A stretch of 35,895 nt of DNA, from the IMG/VR virus record IMGVR_UViG_3300026521_000230, positions 1-35,895 of that record; one strand, given 5' to 3'. This DNA is from a virus. This document shows, one piece after another, positions 22,751 to 31,034 of the stretch (positions within the stretch are counted from its first letter, which is position 1; the number at the start of each line of letters is the position of its first letter). A program made the translations under genes and the position numbers. Below the pieces are notes generated by a model. The model was not told the DNA's origin and did not search any database. It saw only the letters and a program-made list of their open reading frames with translations.

Positions 22751-25300
22751 TTAATTCAAAGCAAAAAAACAAGAAAATGATGGAGAAGTCAAACGAGCAA
22801 GAACATTTTTTTTGGTTCTCGAAGGCTTTTTCAAATGAAAAAATTTACATCCAAAAATGTATTTATTGTATAGTCTTTTTAAGTAAGAAATCTCCTTTTT
22901 GAACTTAATATCAATGTTGATTTCGTCCCACATATGATCTGTCTTTTCTATAAGACTAAACAATCTTTTTGGGGGGATCATAAAGACAATATTCTTAGGT
23001 TTTATATTGGTACATAAAGCTACCCAAAAAGAAGCAAAATTTTTGATAATGATGGTATGCTTATCATTTAGCAAATCTACCATATCATTTTTATTATGTA
23101 TTACTTCAATATCTTTAGGGTATTGTGGTTCATATTCAGTACCCCCAACTAAACATTTAACTTTAAAATGTTTAGAATATGCTCGTTTACTATATATAAT
23201 AGTAGATTTAGCATCATATGCAAATTTGTTACTCATCAACATAAATTTAAGCATTTTGGCAATCTCACCTATTTTTTTTACTTTTTTTGGATCTATAATT
23301 AAATTTTCATCTCCATCAACATTTTTCTTTTTAGAAAGGATTGAATAGTTTTTGTATATTTTCTCTTTTTTTGGTTCACAAATTTCAATCTCTTCAAGTT
23401 TTTTTATCAGTTCATTTATCTTTATATTGATATTGTCACGATATTCGATTTCATCATAGTTGTATGTATTGAGCATATCATCACCATCATCACCATCATC
23501 ACCTCCCCTTAGGTTAAACCATTCATATTTATCAAGTTTCAATTTATTCATATGATTTATTATGAGTTCGTATCCTTCGTCTATAGTATGTAGTGCGTTT
23601 TTGAAAAATTTACTTTTTGCAATTTTTTCTTTAGTCCAAACTTTACAATTATATATAAGTTTATTATAGTTAAAATCACTCATCATAATACTAAGTTCAG
23701 TTGGCGTGATATCCAAAGCATACATCTTAAATCTTTTTTTGTATATTTCATTTAAGAAAAAATCCTTTACTATCTTATATTGTATATCACCACTACCATT
23801 ATTATTATGTATTAAAAACATACTTTGCCATTTTTGGAATGTCATAAGCATAACACGGGGTTCAAATGCATGTCTATTGACAACATCATCAAAATAATCT
23901 TTGTCTGTTAACTCATTTGTATATCGCTTTTTCATATTATTTATATGTGAATGTATGTTTTTGGTTATATACTCTACACATTTAATATTGTTTGCTTTTA
24001 ATTCATCCCTTATTTTGTGCATTTTCTCTTTATTGTTAACAAGAATTACAATTATATTCTTTTGTATTCTAACACCATTGAGTTTTTCATTTTTTTTGAG
24101 CTTCTTCTTTATTTTAGTATAATTTAAAAATCCATTTTCTACCACATCAAAATTAGTATTATCATCACTCTCATCAATAATATCCATCAAACTAAATGAC
24201 TCATCATCACTCTCATCAAAAAAACTCTCAGCAGTAAAATAAGGCAATCTATAAGTTTTGTTATCCCTAAAATAAAAAGCTGTTTGATTTTTTACATTGA
24301 TTGAGAGGGCAGGGGCATCATTAATCTTTGTTTTATCAAATTCAAATCTATGCCCAAAGACCCCACTCAAAGCCTCTTCAAAAGTAATTTCAAACAAAGA
24401 CCCATGCTTGCTATAGTAAACGGGTGTGTCAGCATCAAGTATAACTGTATCGCTATCTAGCTTCTTCTTAGCTTCTTTCCTATCCTTAGCTTCACCTCGC
24501 CCGATCATATCATCTAAGACTTTGTCGAGATTTGTTATATTGTTTTGTCTAACTTCTTCAATCTCTTCTTCAAGCGTCACAGTTTCATTAAGATAGCTAT
24601 ACTCATTACTCCAAAGCACTTCCCAGTCTGTATTATTTATACAGTAGCTAAGTCTTGCACTACTAAAAACTGAAAAATCAAAGTACTTGTTACGCAAAAG
24701 CCTCAATCCTCCCTCACTCATCTTGTATGAAAGATCGGGTACTCTTGCATTAAAGTATCTCTCTAACTTACTCCTGTCCAGCTCTATCATCTCATCCAAA
24801 AAACAAAAAGCGTGATATCTCCCTAACTTCTTACTTGAACTATCACCTACAATCCCCACAGCAAGTCCAAATTTGTCTTCTATGAAGTCAACAACATCAT
24901 CGCTAGTCTTAAATGTTATGTCATCTCCTAGTCCATTCTCAGCATCAAAAAAGAGTATATTTGTTTGTTGAGTGAAGTATTTGCTACTTAGGCTTATGAT
25001 ATTGACAAACTCTCCCTCATCTGCAACAACTTTATGACAATATTCGTTACTATCATTTACAACAAAGCCTCTGTCACTTATATCATCGATTGGCTGTTCA
25101 AAGATAAGTGCGTCATATTTTTTTCTAGCTAGTTTGAGTTCAAGGGGATTGTTAACTGATAGTTTTGTATATGCTATTTTGTGTTTGAGTGTGGGAGCTG
25201 ATCTGTACTTATTAAAAGCTTCACTTAGCTTTTTTTTATTCTTAGCTTTAAAATTAGTTATCTTTAAAGCTAATATGTTATAATCATTATGTTTATTCAT
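22751..25300 (-). CDS. Large replication protein, candidate primase-polymerase-like
   Basis: This 849-residue protein is not confidently recognised. Residues 100-220 resemble an archaeo-eukaryotic-type primase: NILFFDAENGLGD (114-126) could be the hhDhE/D metal site, SSSKKLGRYHAFCF (154-167) the SxH-like motif and FDFSVFSSARLSYC (207-220) the third acidic motif with its usual RL.Y follow-up. The C-terminal half has helicase-like strands (IVILVNNKEK, VMLMTFQKWQSM) but no Walker A, so it may be a decayed or divergent helicase part. There is an acidic run GGDDGDDGDDM near 615. The adjacent iteron region and the SF1 helicase upstream support a role in replication initiation. Another nucleic-acid enzyme is possible. 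Confidence 0.5.
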   Translation of the reverse strand: MNKHNDYNILALKITNFKAKNKKKLSEAFNKYRSAPTLKHKIAYTKLSVNNPLELKLARKKYDALIFEQPIDDISDRGFVVNDSNEYCHKVVADEGEFVNIISLSSKYFTQQTNILFFDAENGLGDDITFKTSDDVVDFIEDKFGLAVGIVGDSSSKKLGRYHAFCFLDEMIELDRSKLERYFNARVPDLSYKMSEGGLRLLRNKYFDFSVFSSARLSYCINNTDWEVLWSNEYSYLNETVTLEEEIEEVRQNNITNLDKVLDDMIGRGEAKDRKEAKKKLDSDTVILDADTPVYYSKHGSLFEITFEEALSGVFGHRFEFDKTKINDAPALSINVKNQTAFYFRDNKTYRLPYFTAESFFDESDDESFSLMDIIDESDDNTNFDVVENGFLNYTKIKKKLKKNEKLNGVRIQKNIIVILVNNKEKMHKIRDELKANNIKCVEYITKNIHSHINNMKKRYTNELTDKDYFDDVVNRHAFEPRVMLMTFQKWQSMFLIHNNNGSGDIQYKIVKDFFLNEIYKKRFKMYALDITPTELSIMMSDFNYNKLIYNCKVWTKEKIAKSKFFKNALHTIDEGYELIINHMNKLKLDKYEWFNLRGGDDGDDGDDMLNTYNYDEIEYRDNINIKINELIKKLEEIEICEPKKEKIYKNYSILSKKKNVDGDENLIIDPKKVKKIGEIAKMLKFMLMSNKFAYDAKSTIIYSKRAYSKHFKVKCLVGGTEYEPQYPKDIEVIHNKNDMVDLLNDKHTIIIKNFASFWVALCTNIKPKNIVFMIPPKRLFSLIEKTDHMWDEINIDIKFKKEISYLKRLYNKYIFGCKFFHLKKPSRTKKNVLARLTSPSFSCFFALN

Positions 25301-25365
25301 TTAAACAACCTTTACAAAAAATTTTTGATGGTGGGGTAACCACCATCAACACTATCACTATTATC

Positions 25366-26841
25366 TTACAATAAAATCTTTAAATTTTTACTACTTCTAC
25401 TCACAGCCACATATGCAAGTTTGTCATCTCGACAACCCCTAAGATCAGCATAAACTGTTGAGCTGGTCATACCTTGACTTTTATGTATAGTTCTAACATT
25501 ATGTGGTGTAACATAAAAACAATCTTTCATTTTCAAATATTTACTATATATATGATTGAAATCTCTCATTATCTTATGCACATTTATATTGTTGTATGCT
25601 TTTATGATTCTATTTTCTAAACTTTTCTTACTCTCACGCTTTTTTAGTTCAATATCAATATTGTTATCTTTCAAAAAATATAATAATTTCTTTTCAAACC
25701 ACATAAAACATTCTTTTTTATATGTTTTATATTCACTTTTATCCCCAATGAAGCCATAAAAATAACCTTTATAGTCATTTATGACAAAATAGAAAAGATT
25801 TTTTTCATATTTATCCCAAATACTCTTAATATAATTGTGTTTTGCCACAAAATCCACACCTTTTATATTGTCAATGTTGTAATTACTCATAACTCTAATC
25901 TTCTCATCCAAAAACTTAATGTAGTTTCTATCGCGTGTTTGCTTATCACAAAAAAGAATATCACCATTTTCTAAAGTAGGTTCATATTTAATAACTTCCA
26001 TTTTACTACCACCAAAATCAAAAAATACAATACTCCATTGTGATATGTCATTTAAACATAGCTTTTTATTGTCATACTTTTTTATATTAAGTGATTGTGT
26101 CATTTTATGAACATTTTTATTTTTATGTGCAATAAATATTTTATCTTCATCATTTTCTTTGATAAAATCATTGAAGAATTTATCACAGTTTTTATATATT
26201 TGAACGGCGTCAGATATTGTGTTATCATTAAGCACCCTGTACCCATTCCTTCTAACATTGTATATATACTCAACAGTGGATTTGTCCATTTTCTTAAATC
26301 TATAGTTATGGGATAATTCAATTAATTCAAACCCTTTTTCTAAAAACAAAAATTCAATGTTTTTATCACTAAGTGCTTCTTTTTTTACAGGTGGTAATTG
26401 TGACAAATCACCCAACAATATTATATTTTTATCGTATCTGTCACAATATTTTAATACTTCTACAACTTCAACTTTACCCATCATGCTAAACTCTTCTAAT
26501 ATAATACTAGAATAGTCACTCAAAAAGTTAGTTAGCAAACCATTCACAACCATAATATGTTGCTTTTTTTGAAAATCTAAAAATTCTTCATTTTTAAAAA
26601 CACTTGCTAATGTTTTCACTTCTACAAACGGATCATTAACCTTTTCTTTCATAATGTTTTTGGCACTATGTGTGGGGGTGAGTATTAATGTTTTATTTTT
26701 TAATTTAGGTAATACTTTCTCAGAAACAAAATGAGTTTTACCCGAACCACCCTCACCAATGACAATTAGTTTGAGTGTTTCACCTTGATCCAATGTCCTA
26801 CTTAGAGCTATTTTTAATTTTTTATCACGACTGCCCATCAT
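25366..26841 (-). CDS. SF1 helicase (RecD2/Dda-like)
   Basis: The 491-residue protein carries a full set of superfamily 1 helicase motifs: Walker A IGEGGSGKT (28-36), Ia TLILTPTHSA (51-60), Walker B ILEEFSMM (114-121), III LLGDLSQLPP (142-151), IV-like LSHNYR, V TIHKSQGMT and VI YVAVSRSSKNL at the C-terminus. The Walker B has Glu-Glu where Asp-Glu is usual. Between III and V is a longer variable insert of about 240 residues, perhaps a strand-separating domain. Dda/RecD-type enzymes move 5' to 3' on single strands. It heads the minus-strand block, and the primase-like gene follows after 65 bases. Confidence 0.87.
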   Translation of the reverse strand: MMGSRDKKLKIALSRTLDQGETLKLIVIGEGGSGKTHFVSEKVLPKLKNKTLILTPTHSAKNIMKEKVNDPFVEVKTLASVFKNEEFLDFQKKQHIMVVNGLLTNFLSDYSSIILEEFSMMGKVEVVEVLKYCDRYDKNIILLGDLSQLPPVKKEALSDKNIEFLFLEKGFELIELSHNYRFKKMDKSTVEYIYNVRRNGYRVLNDNTISDAVQIYKNCDKFFNDFIKENDEDKIFIAHKNKNVHKMTQSLNIKKYDNKKLCLNDISQWSIVFFDFGGSKMEVIKYEPTLENGDILFCDKQTRDRNYIKFLDEKIRVMSNYNIDNIKGVDFVAKHNYIKSIWDKYEKNLFYFVINDYKGYFYGFIGDKSEYKTYKKECFMWFEKKLLYFLKDNNIDIELKKRESKKSLENRIIKAYNNINVHKIMRDFNHIYSKYLKMKDCFYVTPHNVRTIHKSQGMTSSTVYADLRGCRDDKLAYVAVSRSSKNLKILL

Positions 26842-26869
26842 ATATCCCTTTACATTTTAATTTTTTTTA

Positions 26870-26899
26870 TTGACTTTTGAATACTTATTGTGCTATAAT
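26870..26899 (+). promoter_or_regulatory. Sigma70-type promoter for the plus-strand block
   Basis: TTGACT (26870-26875), 18 bases, TATAAT (26894-26899), with ATTGTGC directly before the -10 as in other promoters here. TTGACTTTT is repeated inverted as AAAAGTCAA at 26915-26923, so the promoter is framed by a 9-base inverted repeat that may be an operator. The first gene starts at 26939 behind AAAGGATAAAAA. Confidence 0.75.
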
Positions 26900-26938
26900 A
26901 CCAAATATAAATAAAAAAGTCAAGATAAAGGATAAAAA

Positions 26939-27148
26939 ATGCCAAAGCTACCAAAAGAAGGTGAGTGTAAAGATACTGAATTAATTGAAATTTTTGGAAT
27001 TCCTCCGAGCACAATTTATGAATGGAAACATAACAATAAAAATGGGTGGAGAGAAAAAGTATATAAACATTTAAAAAAAACTGCAAAAAAACAAAAGTTA
27101 AAAGAAAATGAAAGGTATGCTATAGTGAGGGTGATTAGAATTGAATAA
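26939..27148 (+). CDS. Small HTH DNA-binding protein (69 aa)
   Basis: The protein has a single helix-turn-helix, TELIEIFGIPPSTIYEWK (13-30), like the DNA-binding domain of phage CI/Cro or excisionase-type regulators, followed by a basic helix (KVYKHLKKTAKKQKLK). There is no dimer or cleavage domain. It is first in the plus-strand block and just downstream of a promoter framed by an inverted repeat, so it may regulate that promoter and the divergent minus-strand one. A candidate reader of the shared ACTTAAGT sites, but this is not shown. Confidence 0.68.
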   Translation: MPKLPKEGECKDTELIEIFGIPPSTIYEWKHNNKNGWREKVYKHLKKTAKKQKLKENERYAIVRVIRIE

Positions 27149-27149
27149 A

Positions 27150-27680
27150 ATGACAAAAAAACTAAAAAGGTGGATAGAGAGAAACAAAGAGGATTTGAGC
27201 GAATATACAAAAGTGTATAGTGTTGATGATTTTGATGATTTTTTTTATTATTATGGTAATGATCCAAAGATAACAAGAATATTGGATGTAATAATGAATT
27301 GTTATAAAAAGTATAAAAAAAAGAAACTAAGTAAGTGTGACAAACTTCACGCTTTAGAAGATTTTGTAGATAAGAAAAAAATAACAATGTGTGAAATTAA
27401 ATATGAAGATTTGGATAATGCAAAGAAAATAAAAAAAATGTTCAAAAGCAAGAAACAATTTGAAAAACTTATTTTTAGGATTTGTAAAAATACAACACTA
27501 AAAAATAACAAAAAGCAAATGCGAAAATATGCAATAGGACGATTGTCATTAACAAAAAACATATCTAAAAATAAAATCACATATGAAGATATAGAAACCA
27601 GTATTTTTAAAGATTTATTTGAAACAAAAAAATCATTTTACAATTTCAAATCAAGATTAAAAAAAGAAGGCGAGATATAA
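27150..27680 (+). CDS. Hypothetical protein, Lys-rich (176 aa)
   Basis: I do not recognise this protein. It is basic and mainly helical (KKLKRWIERNKEDLSEYTKV, and a C-terminal KKSFYNFKSRLKKEGEI), with an acidic-aromatic FDDFFYYYG segment and four cysteines without clear pairing. The ATG at 27150 follows the previous stop by one base; a TTG at 27141 is an alternative that would overlap it. It is followed by the SF2 helicase gene after only 5 bases, so it likely works with or near it. Confidence 0.6.
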   Translation: MTKKLKRWIERNKEDLSEYTKVYSVDDFDDFFYYYGNDPKITRILDVIMNCYKKYKKKKLSKCDKLHALEDFVDKKKITMCEIKYEDLDNAKKIKKMFKSKKQFEKLIFRICKNTTLKNNKKQMRKYAIGRLSLTKNISKNKITYEDIETSIFKDLFETKKSFYNFKSRLKKEGEI

Positions 27681-27685
27681 AAAAT

Positions 27686-29233
27686 ATGAAAAACAAAATA
27701 AAATTAAGAAAACATCAAAAGAAGCAACAAAAGAAGATGTTTAAAGCTTTGGATTTGTATGATAAAGTTGTGTTTCAAGCACCTACTGGGTGGGGGAAAA
27801 GTATCAATATTTTAAAGATTGTTAAACAATTAATACAAAAAGAGTTCCGTGTCTTAATAATAGCACCTCGCAGAGTGCTAGTAAAGCAACTGCTTGAAAC
27901 ATGTCAACATTATACACCATATTTGCTTATGGGTAGCGATACAAGGGGTATTTTACCCATAAAACAGTCTCAGGTAGTCGTTGCATCAATGTCAACTTTA
28001 AAGCGTCGTAGTGTTAATGTTGTGGGTACTTTTGACTACATTATCGTTGATGAGGCTCATATGATTGATATTACACAAATTGAAGCTTATGGTAAGAAGA
28101 TAATTGGTTTCACAGCCACACCATTAATAACAAAGAAGAGTCATTGTGCAAAATATGATTATATAATACCCAACAAATTCAACATAGGGTGGTTGATTAA
28201 CAATGGTTATTTAGCCAAGTTTAAATATATTGGCAAAAAGATAGATATTAGTAACTTTAGACACACCCCATCAAACAATGCTGACTTTGACAACAGAGAT
28301 ATAGAGGATTTTACAAATACACCTTCTAATGTTCAAACAATAGTTGATGCTTACAACAAACATTGTATTGATAAAAAAACAATCATCTTCTGCTCATCAA
28401 TACAACACGCAACATTGTTAAAAGAGAGAGAGGAGTTTCAAGAAGCTAAAATAGTACACAGCAAGATGAATGAAAGGGATGTGCATAAAAACCTAGCTTT
28501 ATTCAAAAAAGGTAAAGTGAATGTGATATTGAATGTTTCAATGCTGACGACTGGTTTTGATGATCCATCAATAGAAGTTTTAATATTAGCTCGTCCAACA
28601 AAAAGTAAAATGCTATACTCTCAAATAATGGGCAGAGTGTTGCGATATCATCATAATATCAAAAAAGTGTTAATTTTAGACTTGGTTGATGCGTATGAAC
28701 TTGCAAATGATGGATTGTTACCACATATGACATATTGGGACAGTGGTTTAGTATCTACAATCTTAAAGAAAAAAGAAATAATGAGTGCCAATTTTACTGA
28801 AATTGAGCATAAGATATATGTATGTAAGAAATGTGGTACGGAGTACAGGTATATTGATTGTAGAAGAAAAACAACACAGAGCGATGATATGATAACAACA
28901 GAAATATTTTGTCCAAATGAAGCGTGTAATGAAATGGTTGACATAAAAGAGTTGGATCTAAGTAAGATTAATGTTGATGAAAATTTGAGTGTTCTAAATA
29001 AAAAGGTTGTTGATTATAGCATAAAATATACGCAAAAAGATGTTTTACAATTTGTAAGTGAGCTTATCAAATTAAACACACAAAATGCAAAAACAAAATG
29101 GGCAACATATATCATAAAGAAGTGTATGTTAACGGATAAGAAGCGTTTTAAAGAGCTAATTTATGGATATGCTCAGACTTGCTATACACATCAAACTGTT
29201 TGGAAAAACATTATGAAAATCTATCAAAGATAA
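27686..29233 (+). CDS. DEAH-type SF2 helicase with zinc ribbon
   Basis: The 515-residue protein has the superfamily 2 motif set: KHQKKQQKKM Q-like start, Walker A QAPTGWGKS (31-39), Ia IIAPRRVLVKQ (58-68), DEAH (122-125), III GFTATP (141-146), IV KKTIIFCSS, V LTTGFDDPSIEVLI, and VI QIMGRVLR near 310. After the helicase core is a zinc ribbon with CKKCG near 375 and a second CPNEAC some 30 residues on. The architecture is like SSL2/RadD-type helicases of phages. It would unwind duplex DNA or remodel forks during replication or recombination. It follows the Lys-rich gene by 5 bases. Confidence 0.9.
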   Translation: MKNKIKLRKHQKKQQKKMFKALDLYDKVVFQAPTGWGKSINILKIVKQLIQKEFRVLIIAPRRVLVKQLLETCQHYTPYLLMGSDTRGILPIKQSQVVVASMSTLKRRSVNVVGTFDYIIVDEAHMIDITQIEAYGKKIIGFTATPLITKKSHCAKYDYIIPNKFNIGWLINNGYLAKFKYIGKKIDISNFRHTPSNNADFDNRDIEDFTNTPSNVQTIVDAYNKHCIDKKTIIFCSSIQHATLLKEREEFQEAKIVHSKMNERDVHKNLALFKKGKVNVILNVSMLTTGFDDPSIEVLILARPTKSKMLYSQIMGRVLRYHHNIKKVLILDLVDAYELANDGLLPHMTYWDSGLVSTILKKKEIMSANFTEIEHKIYVCKKCGTEYRYIDCRRKTTQSDDMITTEIFCPNEACNEMVDIKELDLSKINVDENLSVLNKKVVDYSIKYTQKDVLQFVSELIKLNTQNAKTKWATYIIKKCMLTDKKRFKELIYGYAQTCYTHQTVWKNIMKIYQR

Positions 29234-29278
29234 CTTATGTTTAATTTAAGCTAAAGTTAAGTGACAATATGTGATAAT
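29232..29278 (+). promoter_or_regulatory. Promoter region with degenerate TTAAG operators
   Basis: Between the SF2 helicase stop and ATG 29314, three TTAAG-like sites occur: AACTTATG (29232), AATTTAAGCT (about 29243-29252) and AAGTTAAGTG, followed by ATATGTGATAAT with the -10 at 29273-29278. Layout matches the other ACTTAAGT promoters, with weaker matches. Confidence 0.55.
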
Positions 29279-29313
29279 ACAACTCAATCAAAATATGAAA
29301 GGAATGTAAAAAA

Positions 29314-29505
29314 ATGGCAAGAAAACAAAAAAAAGAGCCTACTACACACATCCAAGTTGATGTTGATGTGAGAGAAGAATTGGCGAAGCTGAGAGATAAT
29401 TTGGATTTAAGCAGTCTAAATTCAGTAATAAAACATTTGATGAATGTTGGTAAAGACCAACTAATAAAAAAATTTGGAGTAAAAAATGAAATTAGAAAAG
29501 TTTGA
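29314..29505 (+). CDS. Ribbon-helix-helix-like protein (63 aa)
   Basis: The protein has THIQVDVDVREELAKLRDNL followed by SSLNSVIKHLMNVGK, a beta strand and two helices of the ribbon-helix-helix DNA-binding type. The N-terminus is basic (MARKQKKEP). Such proteins act as phage regulators, antitoxins or partition proteins. The gene has its own promoter region with operator-like sites and overlaps the next gene by 20 bases; the next gene is not a recognisable toxin. A transcription regulator is the likeliest reading. Confidence 0.65.
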   Translation: MARKQKKEPTTHIQVDVDVREELAKLRDNLDLSSLNSVIKHLMNVGKDQLIKKFGVKNEIRKV

Positions 29506-29875
29506 CACAGACGCATTATGGAGTGCAGTAAAAAGAAGACAAGTTAGAGATCTGCTGGTTGCAGTATTTGAGAATATCGAGGGTTGTGAAAAGCTTGTTG
29601 AAGAGTTAAAAACAACAAGTAGGTTGAGTAATGCAAAAATCAGTAGATTAAAAGACATTATGAATGGTGTGAGTGAGGGACAAACAACAATTGATGCTGA
29701 AGTTGTTGGAAATGAAGATGGGTTAAAAGATAGTGTGACATTTGAAAAGCTAAAAAAAGCAATCAGCAAAGGTAAGAAGAAAAAAGCTGAAAAAATAGCA
29801 AAGCAGCTGCGTGATGCAGGTTATGGTGGTGCAATCATTGACGCACTAGAAAAGCAAATCGAAACAATGGAATAA
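29486..29875 (+). CDS. Hypothetical protein (129 aa)
   Basis: Not recognised. The N-terminal half is helical (FDTDALWSAVKRRQVRDLLV, then EKLVEELKTTSRLS), and the C-terminal half has a Lys-rich segment (KGKKKKAEKIAKQLRDAGYG) ending in a helix. GGAG lies 6 bases before its ATG. It overlaps the RHH gene and precedes the single-strand-binding protein gene by 18 bases, so it is likely part of the replication set. Confidence 0.65.
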   Translation: MKLEKFDTDALWSAVKRRQVRDLLVAVFENIEGCEKLVEELKTTSRLSNAKISRLKDIMNGVSEGQTTIDAEVVGNEDGLKDSVTFEKLKKAISKGKKKKAEKIAKQLRDAGYGGAIIDALEKQIETME

Positions 29876-29893
29876 GTTTAAAAAGGATAAAAA

Positions 29894-30577
29894 ATGAGTA
29901 AAGTAAGTCAATATATAATAGTACCTAAGGAAAAAGAGTTCAAACCTGCAAAAATACTATATGGTAATGTGTTTGGTAAAGGTGTTGAAGATTATAACTA
30001 TAAAAAAAGTGGTGGAAAAAGAGGTGGTTACGAATATGTAGTAACTCTACAAATAAATAAAAATGTAAAAGAAGATTATCTTAATAGCGTGTTGGAGTTT
30101 TGGGAAGAAAATAAACCTAAAAAAGCAGGTGACAAACCTAAAAATTGGGATGGTTTGGTTCGTGATGATGTCAAAGAAGATGGTAAATTTGTAATTTTTA
30201 CTAAAAGCAAAACAAAGATTGAAGACAACGAGATACATATCCCAATCTATAATGGTCAAGGTAAGAAGATTGACCCTAAAGTTTTTGGTTTGATGGGTAA
30301 TGGTAGTAAAGGTCGTGTAAGTGTTAAACTTAGTATATATGGTGATGATGATGATGCTGGTGTTAGTGTACATTTGATTGCTGTAAAACTGTTAAAATAT
30401 GTTGAGGGTGGTGTTACCAATCCTTTTTCAGTTGGAGAAGATGACGAGATTGATGAAAATTTATACACAGCTGGTAAAGATAATGGTGATGACTTCTTTG
30501 GTGACGATGATAACAAGGATGAAAAACCTAAAAAAGTCAAAAAGAAAAAGAAGAAAAACAAATCTAAAGAAGATTAA
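29894..30577 (+). CDS. ssDNA-binding protein (T7 gp2.5 / DUF2815-like)
   Basis: The 227-residue protein looks like a phage single-stranded-DNA-binding protein of the DUF2815/T7 gp2.5 group: an OB-fold N-terminal part with FKPAKILYGNVFG, a central IPIYNGQGKKID and LMGNGSKGRVSVKLSIYG, and VSVHLIAVKLLKYVEGG, as in that family. It protects exposed strands and recruits polymerase through an acidic tail. Here the acidic part (GDDFFGDDDNKDE) is followed by a Lys-rich end (KVKKKKKKNKSKED), which is unusual since the acidic residues are normally last. Ribosome binding site AAAGGATAAAAA. Confidence 0.8.
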   Translation: MSKVSQYIIVPKEKEFKPAKILYGNVFGKGVEDYNYKKSGGKRGGYEYVVTLQINKNVKEDYLNSVLEFWEENKPKKAGDKPKNWDGLVRDDVKEDGKFVIFTKSKTKIEDNEIHIPIYNGQGKKIDPKVFGLMGNGSKGRVSVKLSIYGDDDDAGVSVHLIAVKLLKYVEGGVTNPFSVGEDDEIDENLYTAGKDNGDDFFGDDDNKDEKPKKVKKKKKKNKSKED

Positions 30578-30596
30578 AACACCTCCTATCTTATAT

Positions 30597-30637
30597 CCCT
30601 TAAGTTAAGTTATACTTAAGGGGTATTGTACTATAAT
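30597..30637 (+). promoter_or_regulatory. Promoter with inverted-repeat operator before the polymerase genes
   Basis: CCCTTAAG (30597-30604) and CTTAAGGG (30615-30622) form an 8-base inverted repeat with an internal TTAAGTTATA spacer; ATTGTACTATAAT follows with TATAAT at 30632-30637. No T tract follows, so an operator is more likely than a terminator for the upstream gene. It serves ATG 30672. Confidence 0.7.
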
Positions 30638-30671
30638 ATATTACAATTTAACACAACACAAAGGCTTAACA

Positions 30672-31034
30672 ATGATGGATGATATTGTAAAAATAAAAGG
30701 TTTGCGTAATAGCTACCAAGATGATGAGGGATTTATAAACAAATTAAAAAAAGCTTATCTAAAGGGTGATACACATTATGATAAATTTGTATTTTTATCA
30801 AAACATAAAGATACATTATATGTGAAATTAGAGGAGCATTTAAATTTAAAACCACTATCCAAGTCTTATTTTAAACAACAACAATATTATTATGAAAAGT
30901 ATCACATAAATAATAATATTGTTGAAAAAAAACCGTCTTGGATGCGATCAGATGAGTTTAAAAGAAATATGATCATAAAATATGGTTATGATGTGGTAAT
31001 AAAAAAGGGCAAAAATGAAAAAATTTATATATGA
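30672..31034 (+). CDS. Hypothetical protein upstream of DNA polymerase (120 aa)
   Basis: Not recognised. The protein is helical and basic, with QDDEGFINKLKKAYLKGD near the start and a Tyr-rich QQQYYYEKYH stretch in the middle, ending in KPSWMRSDEFKRNMIIKYGY. It overlaps the start of the polymerase gene by 20 bases, so it is cotranscribed and probably coupled. A polymerase accessory factor is a positional guess only. Confidence 0.62.
   Translation: MMDDIVKIKGLRNSYQDDEGFINKLKKAYLKGDTHYDKFVFLSKHKDTLYVKLEEHLNLKPLSKSYFKQQQYYYEKYHINNNIVEKKPSWMRSDEFKRNMIIKYGYDVVIKKGKNEKIYI

Larger units (their letters stand above)
22409..22754. other. Putative replication origin region (gene-free)
   Basis: The 508-base gap 22243-22750 has no credible gene. 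Besides the promoter at 22269 it holds four tandem 38-bp units, the 34-bp inverted repeat, a diverged fifth unit, a palindrome CACTAAA-T-TTTAGTG near 22668-22682 and an AT-rich stretch with an 18-base direct repeat (22709-22726 and 22737-22754). It sits next to the primase-like gene. Together these resemble an iteron-type origin; this is inference from layout. Confidence 0.6.

Noticed and set aside
27016-27387. Minus-strand membrane-like frame
   Set aside because: Artefact of the Lys-rich plus-strand genes read in reverse; no start signals.
29314-29875. Toxin-antitoxin pair (RHH protein plus overlapping gene)
   Set aside because: The second product has no toxin motif and the operon is followed by replication genes.
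30597-30622. Intrinsic terminator after the ssDNA-binding protein gene
   Set aside because: The inverted repeat is not followed by a T tract and overlaps a promoter; an operator is more likely.
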